The position numbers and the translations under genes were made by a program. A DNA stretch of 64,000 nt from Progne subis subis (taxonomy: Eukaryota; Chordata; Aves; Passeriformes; Hirundinidae). The DNA is taken from positions 1,001,001 through 1,065,000 of the forward strand of contig JAKJHU010000084.1 of NCBI GenBank assembly GCA_022316685.1, written 5' to 3'. The notes under the pieces are model-generated. The model worked only from the letters and a program-made list of their open reading frames with translations. It was not told the origin of the DNA and made no database searches. Below are positions 24,606 through 36,350 of the stretch, in pieces (within the stretch, counting starts at the first letter, position 1; the number at the start of each line of letters is the position of its first letter).

Positions 24606-25479
24606 ACTTGTCATCTGATTTAGCCTGGGGTGATATGAAAAACGAAGTTCACTCTTTCGAATTTTTGAAAGTTTAATTAGGCATAAAAAGGGACAATATC
24701 CAGTTCTGGGGTGTTTGGCAATATTCCAAACCCACATCTTTAGCTTAAAACAATGTTCTTATATATAGTTATATTCCATGGTTTACGTGCATATTAATGA
24801 AAATTATGCATTATTCTAACATTCCTTTGAGTTTAGAAGTTCTTTTGCTTGGTTTTAACCGTTGACTTTTCTTCATGACATCCTGTAGATAAAACCAATG
24901 TATTTTATTTCTTCTCCTGGTTCCATCCTGTTGTTTTTGCACTCTCTGATAAAGAGAGTCAATAAATTCTTCTTTTTGGGGTTCTGGTTTCTGTCACTGT
25001 TATCTCATAATTCAGATAGGATAATCCACAAGTGTGAGGAATCACCTAAATACCTTCTCCATTCTCTGAGTTAGCTACATAAAATCATTTTAACATCACA
25101 TAGTCTCCATTTTAATATTATGCTACAGCCTCAGATACTATATATATTTATCATGCTATTTATATAAGCTATATGGTGCATACATAAACAGACAGCTTGT
25201 ACTCTATCAAAAAAGCAGATAAAAGAAGATATAAATTGTACCATTATCAAAATATTTGTGATTAATAATAATAGTGCCAAAGTTAATACATAAAAGCAAA
25301 AGCCAACACTATATTGTCATTTATAACAGTGATAAAGAACTGAAGTAAATAATTAGGTGTTGAGTCAGGGGTTTTTTTCAGTGCTTCAGATTTTTCCAAT
25401 TACCCTCTTATAGTGCAGTTCATAATTGAAGTACTTCATTTTGGTTATTTTAAAAATAGTGAGACTCATTAAACTACAG
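24606..25479. other. AT-rich single-copy DNA
   Basis: A 7-bp stem-loop (24941-24959) followed directly by AATAAA (24961) is the only structural feature noticed. Confidence 0.45.
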
Positions 25480-25480
25480 A

Positions 25481-25485
25481 AACCC
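25481..25485. repeat. Target-site duplication (left), AACCC
   Basis: Abuts the expanded family Q LTR. The partner is at 27054-27058. Confidence 0.65.
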
Positions 25486-27053
25486 TCTCTTGGTTTGAAA
25501 GACAGGTGTCTGCTAGGGAAGGCAGGAGCCTCCCTTGGAATGGAAATTGTAAACCCCCCACCCTCCAAATTATTATAATTTTGAAATTAAGGGGCTCTCA
25601 GGCAAGGCTATGAGGATAGAAATAACAGTTCTTTACTAGTATGTGTAACAAGGCAAACAAACAACAACAACTATGACATTAACAACAAAACAGATCCAGG
25701 AACACTGTGACAGCCCTCTTTGCTGAGATGGGAAAGGGACGGAGGAGAGGCTTTGCTTCACAAAACCCTGGGGCAGCCGATCCCTGTGCCCCTGCAGGAC
25801 TCTGAGGAGCACCAAGCCGGAATGGCAGGAATGAGCAGAAGTCCCAGGCTGGTGGGTGAGATGCATCAGAAGCTCCGCAGTGGTCGCTGGTGGGACAACT
25901 CGGGAGGCAGGAGGTGCAGTGCCGAAGATGCAGTGGGGCCGGGACAGCAGTGACCCAACTCTGAGCAGGGAAGGGAGAGGTGAGCTCAGGATCCTGGGCA
26001 CCTGAGCAGATGGTGACAGGTCCTTTTTTTTTTTTTAGTGAGGTGGCTGTTAATAGGGTCCCAGTTCAGTGGCTGCTCTCACTGGGAGAGGCTCACCCCA
26101 CAGAAGAAGACGTAGAAGACATAGAAGAAGACAAAGAAGAAAGACGAAGAAAGACAAAGAAGAAGAAGAAGACGAAGAAGGAGAAGAAGAAGAAGAAGAA
26201 GAAGGAGAAGAAGAAGAAGAAGAAGAAGAAGAAGAAGGAGAAGAAGAAGAAGAAGAAGAAGAAGGAGAAGGAGAAGGAGAAGGAGAAGGAGAAGGAGAAG
26301 GAGAAGGAGAAGGAGAAGGAGAAGGAGAAGGAGAAGGAGAAGGAGAAGGAGAAGGAGAAGGAGAAGGAGAAGGAGAAGGAGAAGGAGAAGGAGAAGGAGA
26401 AGGAGAAGGAGAAGGAGAAGGAGAAGGAGAAGAAGAAGGGAAGAAGAAGAAGAAGAAGGAGAAGGAGAAGGAGAAGAAGAAGGAGAAGGAGAAGGAGAAG
26501 GAGAAGGAGAAGAAGAAGAAGGAGAAGAAGAAGGAGAAGAAGAAGGAGAAGAAGAAGAAGAAGAAGGAGAAGGAGAAGGAGAAGAAGAAGGAGAAGGAGA
26601 AGAAGAAGGAGAAGAAGAAGGAGAACAAGGAGAAGAAGAAGGAGAAGAAGAAGAAGAAGAAGAGGAGGAGGAGGAGGAAGAAGAAGAAGATGATGATGAT
26701 CCAGGCTGGATTATGGTGGTGGCAGTGAATTCTTTTCGTTAAGCAGCAGCAGCTCCGACCGTCCTCCTCTGAAGCCCCAGAGCCAGAGAGCTGCCCCCGC
26801 CCTCCGTCACATGCCCAAATACCAGCCCTCCTTTACCTGCCTAAATCCTGCTGTATCTCTGTCCCCTGGAGAGAAATTACCCAGAATGAGAGAAATGCAA
26901 CCAGATGCCCTACTTCCCTCTGAGCTTGGCCCCTTCTTTGCTTTCTTAAGTGCCTGTAAGTGTGCAGTAGCCAGTTTTTCTTAGCAACTTATGTAAAAAA
27001 ATTCTATAGGCAAGAAGGAACAAAAGAAGCAAAAAGAAACCTAACCACCAATA
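25486..27053 (-). mobile_element. Solo LTR, family Q copy 2 (about 1.57 kb, expanded)
   Basis: Shares both ends and interspersed blocks with the LTR at 7948-8728. It is twice as long because about 600 bp of GAA/GGAGAA repeat lies inside it. The flanking direct repeat is AACCC (25481-25485 and 27054-27058; AAACCC if one base is shifted), fitting the 5-bp TSD of copy 1. The right end reads CCAATA where copy 1 has CTAACA. No internal ERV genes are adjacent. Confidence 0.8.
26099..26700. repeat. Long GAA / GGAGAA polypurine tract
   Basis: Bases 26174-26625 contain no pyrimidine on the + strand (452 nt). A second purine block, 26627-26690, follows after a single C. The core from about 26255 to 26430 is a near-perfect GGAGAA hexamer array, with GAA and GAAGAAGGA variants on both sides. 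Predicted frames of 192-237 residues (Lys-Glu, Arg or Ser-Pro/Phe runs) come only from the repeat. Mirror-symmetric polypurine DNA of this kind can form triplex (H-DNA). Confidence 0.98.
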
Positions 27054-27058
27054 AACCC
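27054..27058. repeat. Target-site duplication (right), AACCC
   Basis: Partner of 25481-25485. Confidence 0.65.
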
Positions 27059-28999
27059 CAAACTGTGCCTGTGGAGCTGAGCATGTGGAACTTCAGAAAC
27101 CGAGCATGTATGGAATGGAGCAGAGAATATTTTTCATATTTGATATTGTAAGGATTTACAAGTCTTAAAACACCTAATCAATTTGTTAAAACTTCTGAAA
27201 AAGATTTTTTTGGGGAGATTCTCAAAGCCAGTGAAAGTCAAACTCTTCTCAGCACCTATTGGGTTTAAGTTCCATCTTCTCCTTTTTTCTTTTGAAGATT
27301 GCTGTCCTATTTTTTCACTCAAAAGACCTACATTCCTTTAATGTAGATATTTCATGTTTCTCAATTACTATGTGATCTCTAAGGCTAAAATAAATTGAAA
27401 ATTTAACATAAAAAAATGGGAAAATGATTGCGTTGAAAATTTTCATAAAACAAAAAAAGGGAAGCAAAAATTTCGGGTTGAGGCTTCCATCTATGTGATA
27501 CCTAAGGAAAATGCCCCATTGGTCTGCACATCCACAGCTTTCAATATTAATACAATCATAATGCCCTTCTCGCACTGAGAAAAAATGAGCTGCAACTTCT
27601 TCTGCAGAAATAATCTTCTCAAAGAAATCTGCTTTCTGTTTACTTAGTTACTTATTCAATAATTATGATGATGATTTGGTGATTTATTTTCCCAGTTAGC
27701 AATTCCTCTTTAGAAAGAGAGATGAAACCCATTCTAGTAGGCAATTAGGATTTTAGTCTCCTCTGTGGAGAAAACATTTCTCTTTCTCAATTTGTAATTT
27801 AACTAGTGGCTTTGTAAGAGGGTCTTTTTATTATATTAACCATTGCAAATTTTCATTTTACATATATATGTTTATATAGTCATGTTGCTGAATTCTTGTA
27901 TTCTGTGAGATCTTGTGATGAGGACCATTGTCTCTTTCTGCTACACTTCACAATTTCTTTTTTAAAAAAGAAATTATTTTCCTTTCTCCTCATTTCATTG
28001 AAAATCTCCTGAGGCAAACTTACAATCAGTCCTTTTTAGTTTGTCCTGGTCTTCTTAATTGCTAAACATCCCGTGAAAAGAGCATGGCACAGAGATCCTT
28101 CAAAATGCCAGAGAGGTAGTTTATAAAAATTGATTAATTCCCTACATTTGTGACATTTTTATGTCATGCAGACACACAGGAATGCTCATGGTCCAAAAGG
28201 AATTTACGCTGAGGAGTAAAGGAATAAATTATTAACCAATGTAAATGAATTAGGGCTTTATTAATAAGCTAAGCCAAACCAAAAGCTGTCTCAAATATTG
28301 TGTGGCTCTACATATGGAACATGTGATATACAGAACATATGGAAGCCTTTTTGTAGAAATTCTGCCAGAAATATTAAAATTAATGGATTCACAGGGATGT
28401 TTTTCAACCTATAATAGTCAATATATGTGGCTCGAGTCAGTGTCAGAGGGTTTTACCTACATACATATTTATCTGGAAAGCTAATCTGCTTTGATTTATC
28501 ATTTTAAGGAGTTTAAAATATTGCCTCCTAAAGCTTTTAACATTTCTGTGAACAAAAGCATTAACTTTTCCTCCAAAGCTGTAATGATTTATCATGTAAG
28601 TCTGCTTGTGACTCTATTATCCCCTTGATATATAAAGGAGGTGCACCTTAAAATCCCATTAATACCCTGTGCCATTGATAAAATAGAGTCTTTGAGGTTA
28701 CAAATCATTGCAATAAAAACAATCATGCTCCACACTCTCACTCTGGGAAATCTTATTTTGTTGTGCTCCACCAAAAGTGCTGAGCAAACAAGAAGCAATC
28801 CAAGGTTTTGCACTGAAACCCCTGGAAGTGTAAGAAAGTGCAGAAATCCCCCATGACTGCATACACCTGTCACCAGGGTTTCCCTCTTGGAATCTAATCC
28901 TGCAATGCAAACTCTGCTGTGTGATACCAACTGAGATGAATTTATTATTCTGTTCATTAACAATTGCTTTGATCCAATGCTGCCGAAGGTCTGGGCTGT
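27059..28999. other. AT-rich single-copy DNA
   Basis: No gene or repeat family is recognised. A moderately GC-richer patch at 28730-29000 holds overlapping 71-123-codon frames on both strands without recognisable domains. Confidence 0.45.
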
Positions 29000-30887
29000 T
29001 TCCAGAGATGTGCAGACAACTCTGACTCAGCAATCATTTTCTGCTCTTGGGGTATCTGTGAAGAAAAGCCCTGTGAAAGGACTTTTAAAAATCACTGAAA
29101 CAGAGATGAGCTTTCCTGAATAAATGAGCAAATACAAGGCAGCGGATGTATGAAGTGTTTAAGTAAAGAAAGACAAACAAACACATAAAGGGGCAGGGTT
29201 GAAGCAACCTGGGATAATAGAAAGCGAGGGTTTTTTTAAAAATCATTGCTACAGATTCATGATTGATTATCAATCATTCAGCAAAAAAAGATGGTGCCTC
29301 TATGTTCTCATTAGCATCCCATAGGTTCAGTTTCATTCTCCCCCATCTCCAGAGCCTCCCCTGTTTCTGGTACAATAACCCTGGCTGCCTCTCCTGAGGC
29401 ACACAGCCTACCCCAGGAGCAGATCCATGGCTGCCCTGGGTTTGACCCTTGCTGGGCACCAACAGATGCCCTAACACACCTCTGCACCAGGATGAGGGAG
29501 TAGGAATCAGGCTTGGGAAAAGCCCTCCTGGGTCAAGATAAAGACGGTTGAATAAAGCAAAGCCTGTGAGAGATGACAAGGAGTGATGGCAATCGCCATG
29601 ACAGCAGCCATCCTTCTCTTGGTGCTTCAGTGCAACCCATCTTGAGCTTCTGAAAAGAACCCTGCTCTAGTATCCCTGCTGGAAGCTCCTCTCCACCTGA
29701 ACTCTGTCTCCAGGCCCAAAAGCCTGGGAGAACTTGGAAGCGAGCTCCAGAGCTTAGAAAGGCATTTATTATCTCTGCCTTCTGGCACTAAATCACTCTC
29801 CCTGTTCCCAGCAAGCCAATATTTCCCTTGTTCATTCTACTGATGATGGAGCAATAACAGCTCTTCTTGTCCTTGAAACCCTTACAAATTTCATCTCCAG
29901 CTGATCTCTGGCTTTTCTAATGTTATCCCTTTATATCCATGGATTTCTCACTATCCTCTGTCATCTCTCCTCAAATACATCTCTTCTACATCTGTTTTCC
30001 ATCAGAGCTCAGCCTGTACCCCCTGCTTCCCCCAGCCAGACTTGATTGCAATGCAGCAAAAATCCTGAGTTGTGAGTCCATTTGCTAAATAATTTTCTAA
30101 ATTGTCTAAAATTGCAACCTATTTTTCATTGGAGGAACATATTTTTCAACCTCTTTTTTGCCATGCAAAAATAATTCACTTCCAAACTTCATTAAGGACC
30201 AAACCCCACAAGTTACATTTCAGTCCACAGTGGTACTTTTCCATTCTAATGAATGCTTTTGAATCCTATTAATTTTGCAACAGATACTTCCAAAGGTCAC
30301 TGGAGTTAACAGCTGAAATCTTGGCAATCCATGAGGTGGAAGGAGCAAATCTAACAAAGAGATGCAGAGGAGGGGTTGAGGTCTTGCAATCCCCTTATTC
30401 CTCAAACATCACTAAAATGACCCCAACAAAGAAGGTGCCTTGTTTTGGTTTACAATTAGATGGTTTATGTTTATAATAGTATTGCACTTCAACATTTTTC
30501 GTTAAATTTGGAATGTTGACTTCATTTGGAGACCTTTCAAGCCTTTCACTCAGTCATCCATCAAGCTGCACTATCTCGAGATGTCAGGCAAAGCATGTAA
30601 TGACTAAACTTTTCAAAAAAACAGATGTTAATAGCTCGTGACAGGGAAATATTTTCATATCACAAAATTATGAGATGCCTTTGGGGCTGTTATGAGACAT
30701 AAACAGCATTCATCAAGCTTAATTCCTTTCTCATCTGATGCAGGAGATGTGCAGGTTGCTCCCTTTCTCATCTTAGAACAGCTGTACTTTAATGCAGGCT
30801 GCTGGCAATGATATAAAATGGAGGGAAAAAGAATTTTAACAATTAAAATGAAGACTAAACCAGATTTTGGTTGGAGGGAGGGTGTTG
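29000..30887. other. Single-copy DNA
   Basis: GC-richer at 29330-29760. No transposon signature and no convincing exon are seen. Confidence 0.4.
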
Positions 30888-31000
30888 GGATTTTTTTTTG
30901 TTTGTTTGTTTGTTTGGGTTTTTGTTGTTGTTGTTGTTGTTTTGTTTTTGTGTTTTATTTTTGGTCTTTTTTTTTTTTTAATTTTTTTTTTTTTTTACCA
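30888..31000. repeat. T-rich / GTTT low-complexity DNA
   Basis: Runs of GTTT and GTT followed by long T runs. The predicted 63-residue Phe/Cys-rich frame is an artefact. Confidence 0.92.
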
Positions 31001-31644
31001 CTGGAATAGCTCACCTAATGAAATTTTAGTGTAGTGAAGCTTTTAAATGAAGAATATATTTTTTCCCTTACAGACTTGCTCTTGCTTCACCACAGTTTAT
31101 CATTCTTAGTATTTCTCTCTTGTATAGCTGAAAAAAAAGCAAATCCCTCTACTTTAAAAATCACTAGGCAGCGTTCTTAGAGCTCCTTATTATGCATGAA
31201 GTCAGATGAGAAAGTCAGAGGTTGAGTCAGTTTAAAAATGAGAAAACAGAATTTTATACCTACACAGGAATTTCTGTAAATAAACACTGATTCTCTCCTT
31301 AAAGGGAAAAAAAAAAAAAAAAAAAAAAGGGTTTTACAAACAAAGAACAAAGGGTAAATTATATTCTACCTCTAGTATCAGTACCATTACATTCCTGGGA
31401 ACATCTGAGTGAAATTTATTAGTTCGTGATTTAGAGGGAATCAAGTTAGATTTTTTTCTTTTTTAATGATTGCTACCAATTTATGATTGATCATGACTGA
31501 GCAAGTTCTGTGTGTCAGTTTTTCCAGCTGAACGAACTAAATGGGGTAGTCCATTTTAGCACACTCCTACTGAAATATTGAAGCTTCTTGGGATGGTTTG
31601 AGAATTATTTTGTTTAATTAAGTGCAAGGCAGGAGTGGAGTGTA
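31001..31644. other. AT-rich single-copy DNA with an A22 run
   Basis: A poly(A) run of about 22 lies at 31307-31328. Nothing else is recognised. Confidence 0.5.
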
Positions 31645-31785
31645 AACTCATTTAAGATCCAGGCAATCGGTTGAGGTGTGGAGCACCCTGGGCAAGTGGA
31701 AGGTGTTCCTGCCCAGGGCAGGGAGTGGCACTGGATGGGCTTGAGGTCCCTTCCAAACCAAACCATTCCCTGAGGATTTTATGAA
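31645..31785 (+). mobile_element. CR1 LINE 3' end
   Basis: 'agtggaaggtgttcctgccc', 'gtggcactggatgggcttga' and 'cccttccaaaccaaaccatt' define a CR1 tail. Confidence 0.9.
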
Positions 31786-33635
31786 CCTGAAACAGCAAGT
31801 CTTTGAACTTCAGTGTTGCAATCACCTCTTTCTGATGCAGTATAATTTCAGTTTTGAACAGAATATATGTATTTCAACAAAAGCTTTAATTTCTTCCAAT
31901 CAAGACAGGTTGTGCTAATTAGCTGCCATAATGAACAGAGGCAAGCACAGAGTCACAGCATCCCTGAGGAAAAGGTGGGAGCCCCAGTCCATTCCCATCC
32001 CTCTTTCCATAAGATAAATGAGTGACATATTTTTGAGGTGGTCATTGTAATCCTAACAATAACTTAATGTATTTTGTCTTCTTTATAATACCTATAAGTA
32101 TTTTTGAACAGAAATGTCATATCAAAAGTGCTTTTTTAGTTTTTAATCCTCTCACAAGAAGTGCCTTTTGTTACAAGCCTACTTTTGGAATTTCAATTCC
32201 AACTGTATAGAATTTCAATAGATTCCACCTCTACTCCTTTTTACAGGCACAATTCCCTTTCAAGCAGTTGTGGAAGAAAAGTATTTTCAAGATGAAAGCT
32301 GACAGAGAAAGTGGATTCTTCTTCACTGCCACTTCTTTGTGCTTTAAGGTCTCTCTGCTATCGTGAGGAAAACATGTAATTACTGAAAGGTTTTCCCCTG
32401 CATGATGGTGGGAAAAGGAGTTCTCAATCCCAGAGCAACAGGATCCAGATGTAATTTAGTGTGATATGGATTCTACCATTAATATCCAAATTTTTGCCTT
32501 AGCTCCTCTTCCAGGATATTTTACAGCATCAGTGGGCAGTCCACAAAGTTTCTATCAGTTTTGCCCTCCAAGCATTGGACAGTTCTTGGCTTTAAATCTC
32601 AGTTCAACAGTACTTAGCCCTTTGCAGTAACTTAACCAAGGCAAAGCTGGCAGCAGAAACTCTGGGGCTCTGAATCTCCATTTTATTTAAGCATCTAGTC
32701 CACACTATTTGAGAATTTAAAAAGCACCCTGAAATTGAATATAATAACCCCGTACCATCACCAGTTTCATTTTCTTTGAAATAATTTTTATTATTGGCCA
32801 AACAACAGCACAGGCTGATAAAAGAGCACAATATTTCCCAAAGAGAACCAGGCTTTACGTAATTTTTTGTGGCACCTTCCTGGATAAGTTCCTATGAGCA
32901 ATAAAATGAATATGTTCACACAAGGCTTAAAATATAGTGACACAGAGCTGAATTTGAGGCAGGGTGTGTGTAATGACAGGCCCATGTCAGCAGTAGTAAG
33001 CAACTATAATCTGGAACAGCATATGCAAAATTAATTGAAATTCAATTATCTGCATTAAAATGCCTCCTAGGAACAATGTAGAAAGATATGATATTTAAAA
33101 AGAAGAAAATTATTCATATGTGGCTTTTAGAAAACAAGGAGGCTGCATAAATAGTGAGAAATGAGCAGCTAGCTCATTATACAAATGTGCTTCACTGAGA
33201 GGTTTTTCCTGGTAGGATCTTGTCTTTGTTAACCAACCTTTCTCTTTGAGGAGAAAGTTTTGTCTCTTCTGATTTGATAGACACTGTCATCTTTAGTAAA
33301 AGAAAAGAAAGTATCAGAGATCTGTTGAATATTACACAGCATGAAGAATCTCATGGGTTTTCCTACATATTCACAGACAAAATTTTTTATCAGTATTTAT
33401 GTAGTTAAAGTCAGGACTTTTGTGTTGTGATAGTGGAAAAGCAAAAAGCCCAGGAAACTAGCAATGAAAGACCATGAATCAAGTCTTATTTTTCAATTTA
33501 AAAAAAAAAAAAATTCTCTTGCTGATCTGTTATGTCCAAATTAAAAGTCATTCACACAGATCAAAAATCAGCATAAAGTTCCTGTTCTACGTTGTTTTCC
33601 TGGAGTAGATGCCTTCTGGATTAGTAATTGAAATT
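31786..33635. other. AT-rich single-copy DNA
   Basis: No gene or repeat family is recognised. Confidence 0.45.
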
Positions 33636-33885
33636 AGTTCACCAAAAACGGAAGTGAGTTCTAGAGATGGCACAATGATGCTGCTGGAACGTATTACATG
33701 TGCGAATCGTGTTAAGAGCTAAAGGGAACTCGTAATGTGTGAAGCAGGGAATTTGCTGCTGGCCCCATTAAGTTATTAACAAATTAATGAGTATCCAAGC
33801 AGTTGCTCCAACGGCAGAAAAACCTAATTATAATGCAGCTAAAATAATTGCACAGGAAGCCTTCCTGCAACCCGTGTTTAGGGGT
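33636..33885. other. TAAT-rich block, candidate conserved non-coding element
   Basis: Unique sequence with clustered homeodomain-type cores (attaa, taatt), retained CpGs (acgg, gcgaatcg, cgtaatg) and no repeat homology. This is only a composition-based suggestion; no alignment was available. Confidence 0.2.
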
Positions 33886-33896
33886 TACATTCACTG

Positions 33897-34130
33897 CATC
33901 ATAAAATCATGGAACAGTTTGGGTTGGAAGGGATTTTAGGGCTTATGCAATGCTACCCTTGCCATGGACAGGGACATTTCCACTGTCCCAGGGTGCTCCA
34001 AGCCCTGTCCAACCTGGCCTTGGACACTTCCAGGGATCCAGGGGCAGCCAAAGCTTTTCTGGGCACCCTGTGCCAGGGCCTCACCACCTTCAGAGGGAAG
34101 GCTTTCCTGTGTAATATCTAACCTAAACAT
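33897..34130 (-). mobile_element. CR1 LINE 3' part, antisense
   Basis: Starts 'catcataaaatcatggaaca', then 'tgggttggaagggatttta', 'ctccaagccctgtccaacct', 'cacttccagggatccagggg' and 'tgggcaccctgtgccagggc'. A long, well-preserved antisense CR1. Confidence 0.93.
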
Positions 34131-36056
34131 GAGAAAGAAATCTACCATGGATTTGGAAGGCAGAATAAGATTGACCACAGGGGGTTTTGGATGAGATGGA
34201 ACTTGTAACTCCCTCTGGACTTCCCAACAGGACCTTGGGTAGAGTTGTTACCCCATGTGTGCCAGAACACACAGAAGCACATGGATACACGTGGATCATA
34301 CACAATTCCCCAGCTTGAGCTCTACCCAAGCTAACTGGGCACAAGCTGCTACATAATTTCTAAGGATTTTGGAGCACTTTCTATTTGATAAATACCATTT
34401 AAAGATTTCCCAAATGCCAATGACCAGTGAGACCCAAAGCCAAATGGTGAAGGCAGATGACAAAAAAAGCAGCCAACTGTACTTTGCGGGGGGGGGGGGG
34501 GTCTTTGTGGCAACATATTCATAAATGTTTGAGATATTTAGGACCATTTCTTCAGCAGTTTAAAACACTTGGGCTAAAAGCTACATCCAAATCTGCACTG
34601 GATAAGTAAATTTATTGCATACATCTACTGGTGTCTTTTCATTGTACAAACAGGATACATAACTCAATCCACATTCCATTGATTGCTAGATAAGAAGAAT
34701 GAGTTTGGTCCAAAGAGAAAAGGTTTACCGACAGAAGTGTGGATATCTGGTATTTCTTGGAAAATGAGTCACCATACCCACTTCCTAAATGACATTCTGG
34801 TAACGGCTATAACAGACAGCTTCCTCATATGCAAGCTGAGGAAAGGAGAAGCAAAATGCTGTTCCTAATGTGATCCAAAAGGCTTTGAAATTAATTTAAT
34901 ATTTCAATTTTGAAGGGGTTGAACCTCTTGTCTGAACAGGTGGACAATATATTTTACACATATAGATATATTTATGCCCATGTGTACACTCTTGTGTCTG
35001 TATATAACAGGGATTTTCCATTATCGAAAGCAGATGCACAAATTAAATGTTCCATGTTTACAAGAATTCTACAAAATAAATTCTCCCACAGCAGCAGGAG
35101 GTCTTTTAAATACACATTCTAAAGGCATGCACGGGTAATTTTAGGCAGAAACATAAAAAGTTCTTATGGAAACAGAATTAATAATTAGTAGGAAACTGTG
35201 AAGACTGAGATTCTTTGTATCTTTCTATTCAAAGTCCATTAACAGCTTAAGCTTATTTTCAAAATTCAAAGTAATGATAATATTTCAATAAGCAATAAAA
35301 TCTGAATGCATTAAAGTGGGATCACATCTGTTTTCTACAAATCTTAGAGAACCGACTTTACCTAAAGGGAAAAAAAATAGAAATAAAGAAAAGGGGGAAG
35401 AAAGCTTGCTGCATCCTGTCTTTTCCAATAAGGTAAATGCAGAAAGTAGTGATTTGTGGTTTTGTGCAGGAACTTAGGTGAGCAGTCATTATGAAGGACT
35501 GAGCACCTCCCTGACTGCAAATGTGAGCAGCTTGTGCGACAAGAACTGAACAAAACCGGTCTTAAACAAGGCTTCATTTTTTATGACACTGATTTGTATA
35601 ACACAGGTACTGATTTGAAAATTAAGCCTCAACCTCTGGGTCTGTTATTCCTGAAGAACGCTGACAGAAAGACAGGAATAGTTTTGGCAATGGACATCAA
35701 CCAGGTTGTACAATAAATATTCCAGAAGCACTACTGGTCATGTTAAGGCTCTGTCTTATAATAATTAAAAAAGTTCCTATGGCTTCCCTGTATGCAGCTC
35801 ACAACATGAGTGAAAAGCAGTTTTGTAGCTGTAAGTTTAAGAGAGAAACTTTAAAAATTCCAGGAATTCAAGTGCTTTTTCTCACCATTCATTTAATGCA
35901 ACTCCTGTTTGTTTTGTGTGAGAAATTCTTTAAATATACTCCATGAAAAACATAGGGACACTTGAAATTGGAATTTTTGCAATTTTACAAAGAGATACAG
36001 AAAATAATGCTTTCCAGAGCGTGGTAGCAGCACGCAAAGAGATAACAAGGAGACAA
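34131..36056. other. Single-copy DNA with a G14 run
   Basis: A run of 14 G lies at 34488-34501. A few short frames are present without recognisable domains. No repeat family is identified. Confidence 0.45.
34488..34501 (+). repeat. Poly(G) tract, 14 nt
   Basis: Uninterrupted G run in AT-rich surroundings. Able in principle to support quadruplex formation. Confidence 0.95.
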
Positions 36057-36350
36057 TGTCGGCAGTGCAGAGTTGGTCTCCAACACAGAGCCAGGCAGCG
36101 AGAGCCTGTTTATTTCTTACATTTTTATACATTTATGGGTCTGGTTGTGGGTTGGCTTCTGGGGTTACTACCCCTTCACCCCACTGGCCAGACCAGCTGT
36201 CAACCAACATTATTTTCAGGCTAGAAATATGTAAACAAAGGACAGGGAATGAAAACAAAAGGTTTGTTTATGTTCCCATGTGTGAGAAAAGTGAAACACT
36301 GCTCTTAATATTGTGCAGAAACTAAAGAGACTGACTCCATTTTATGAACA
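36057..36350 (-). mobile_element. Probable solo LTR, antisense (about 294 bp)
   Basis: Read on the minus strand it begins TGTTCATAAAATGG, has 'tataaaaatg' and then 'aataaacagg' close together, and ends CTGCCGACA. That is the TG...CA layout with TATA box and poly(A) signal of a short LTR. No direct repeat of 4-6 bp was found at these ends, so the boundaries may be off or the TSD eroded. No internal genes are present. Confidence 0.55.

Noticed and set aside
24260..24737. Lys/Asp/Arg-rich 138-codon and Phe/Leu/Ser-rich 115-codon frames
   Set aside because: Made by the GACA/GAAA microsatellite.
25980..26728. 192-237-residue Lys/Glu-, Arg- or Ser/Pro-rich frames as genes
   Set aside because: They exist only because a GAA/GGAGAA repeat has no stop codons in most frames, on both strands. 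No unique coding sequence adjoins.
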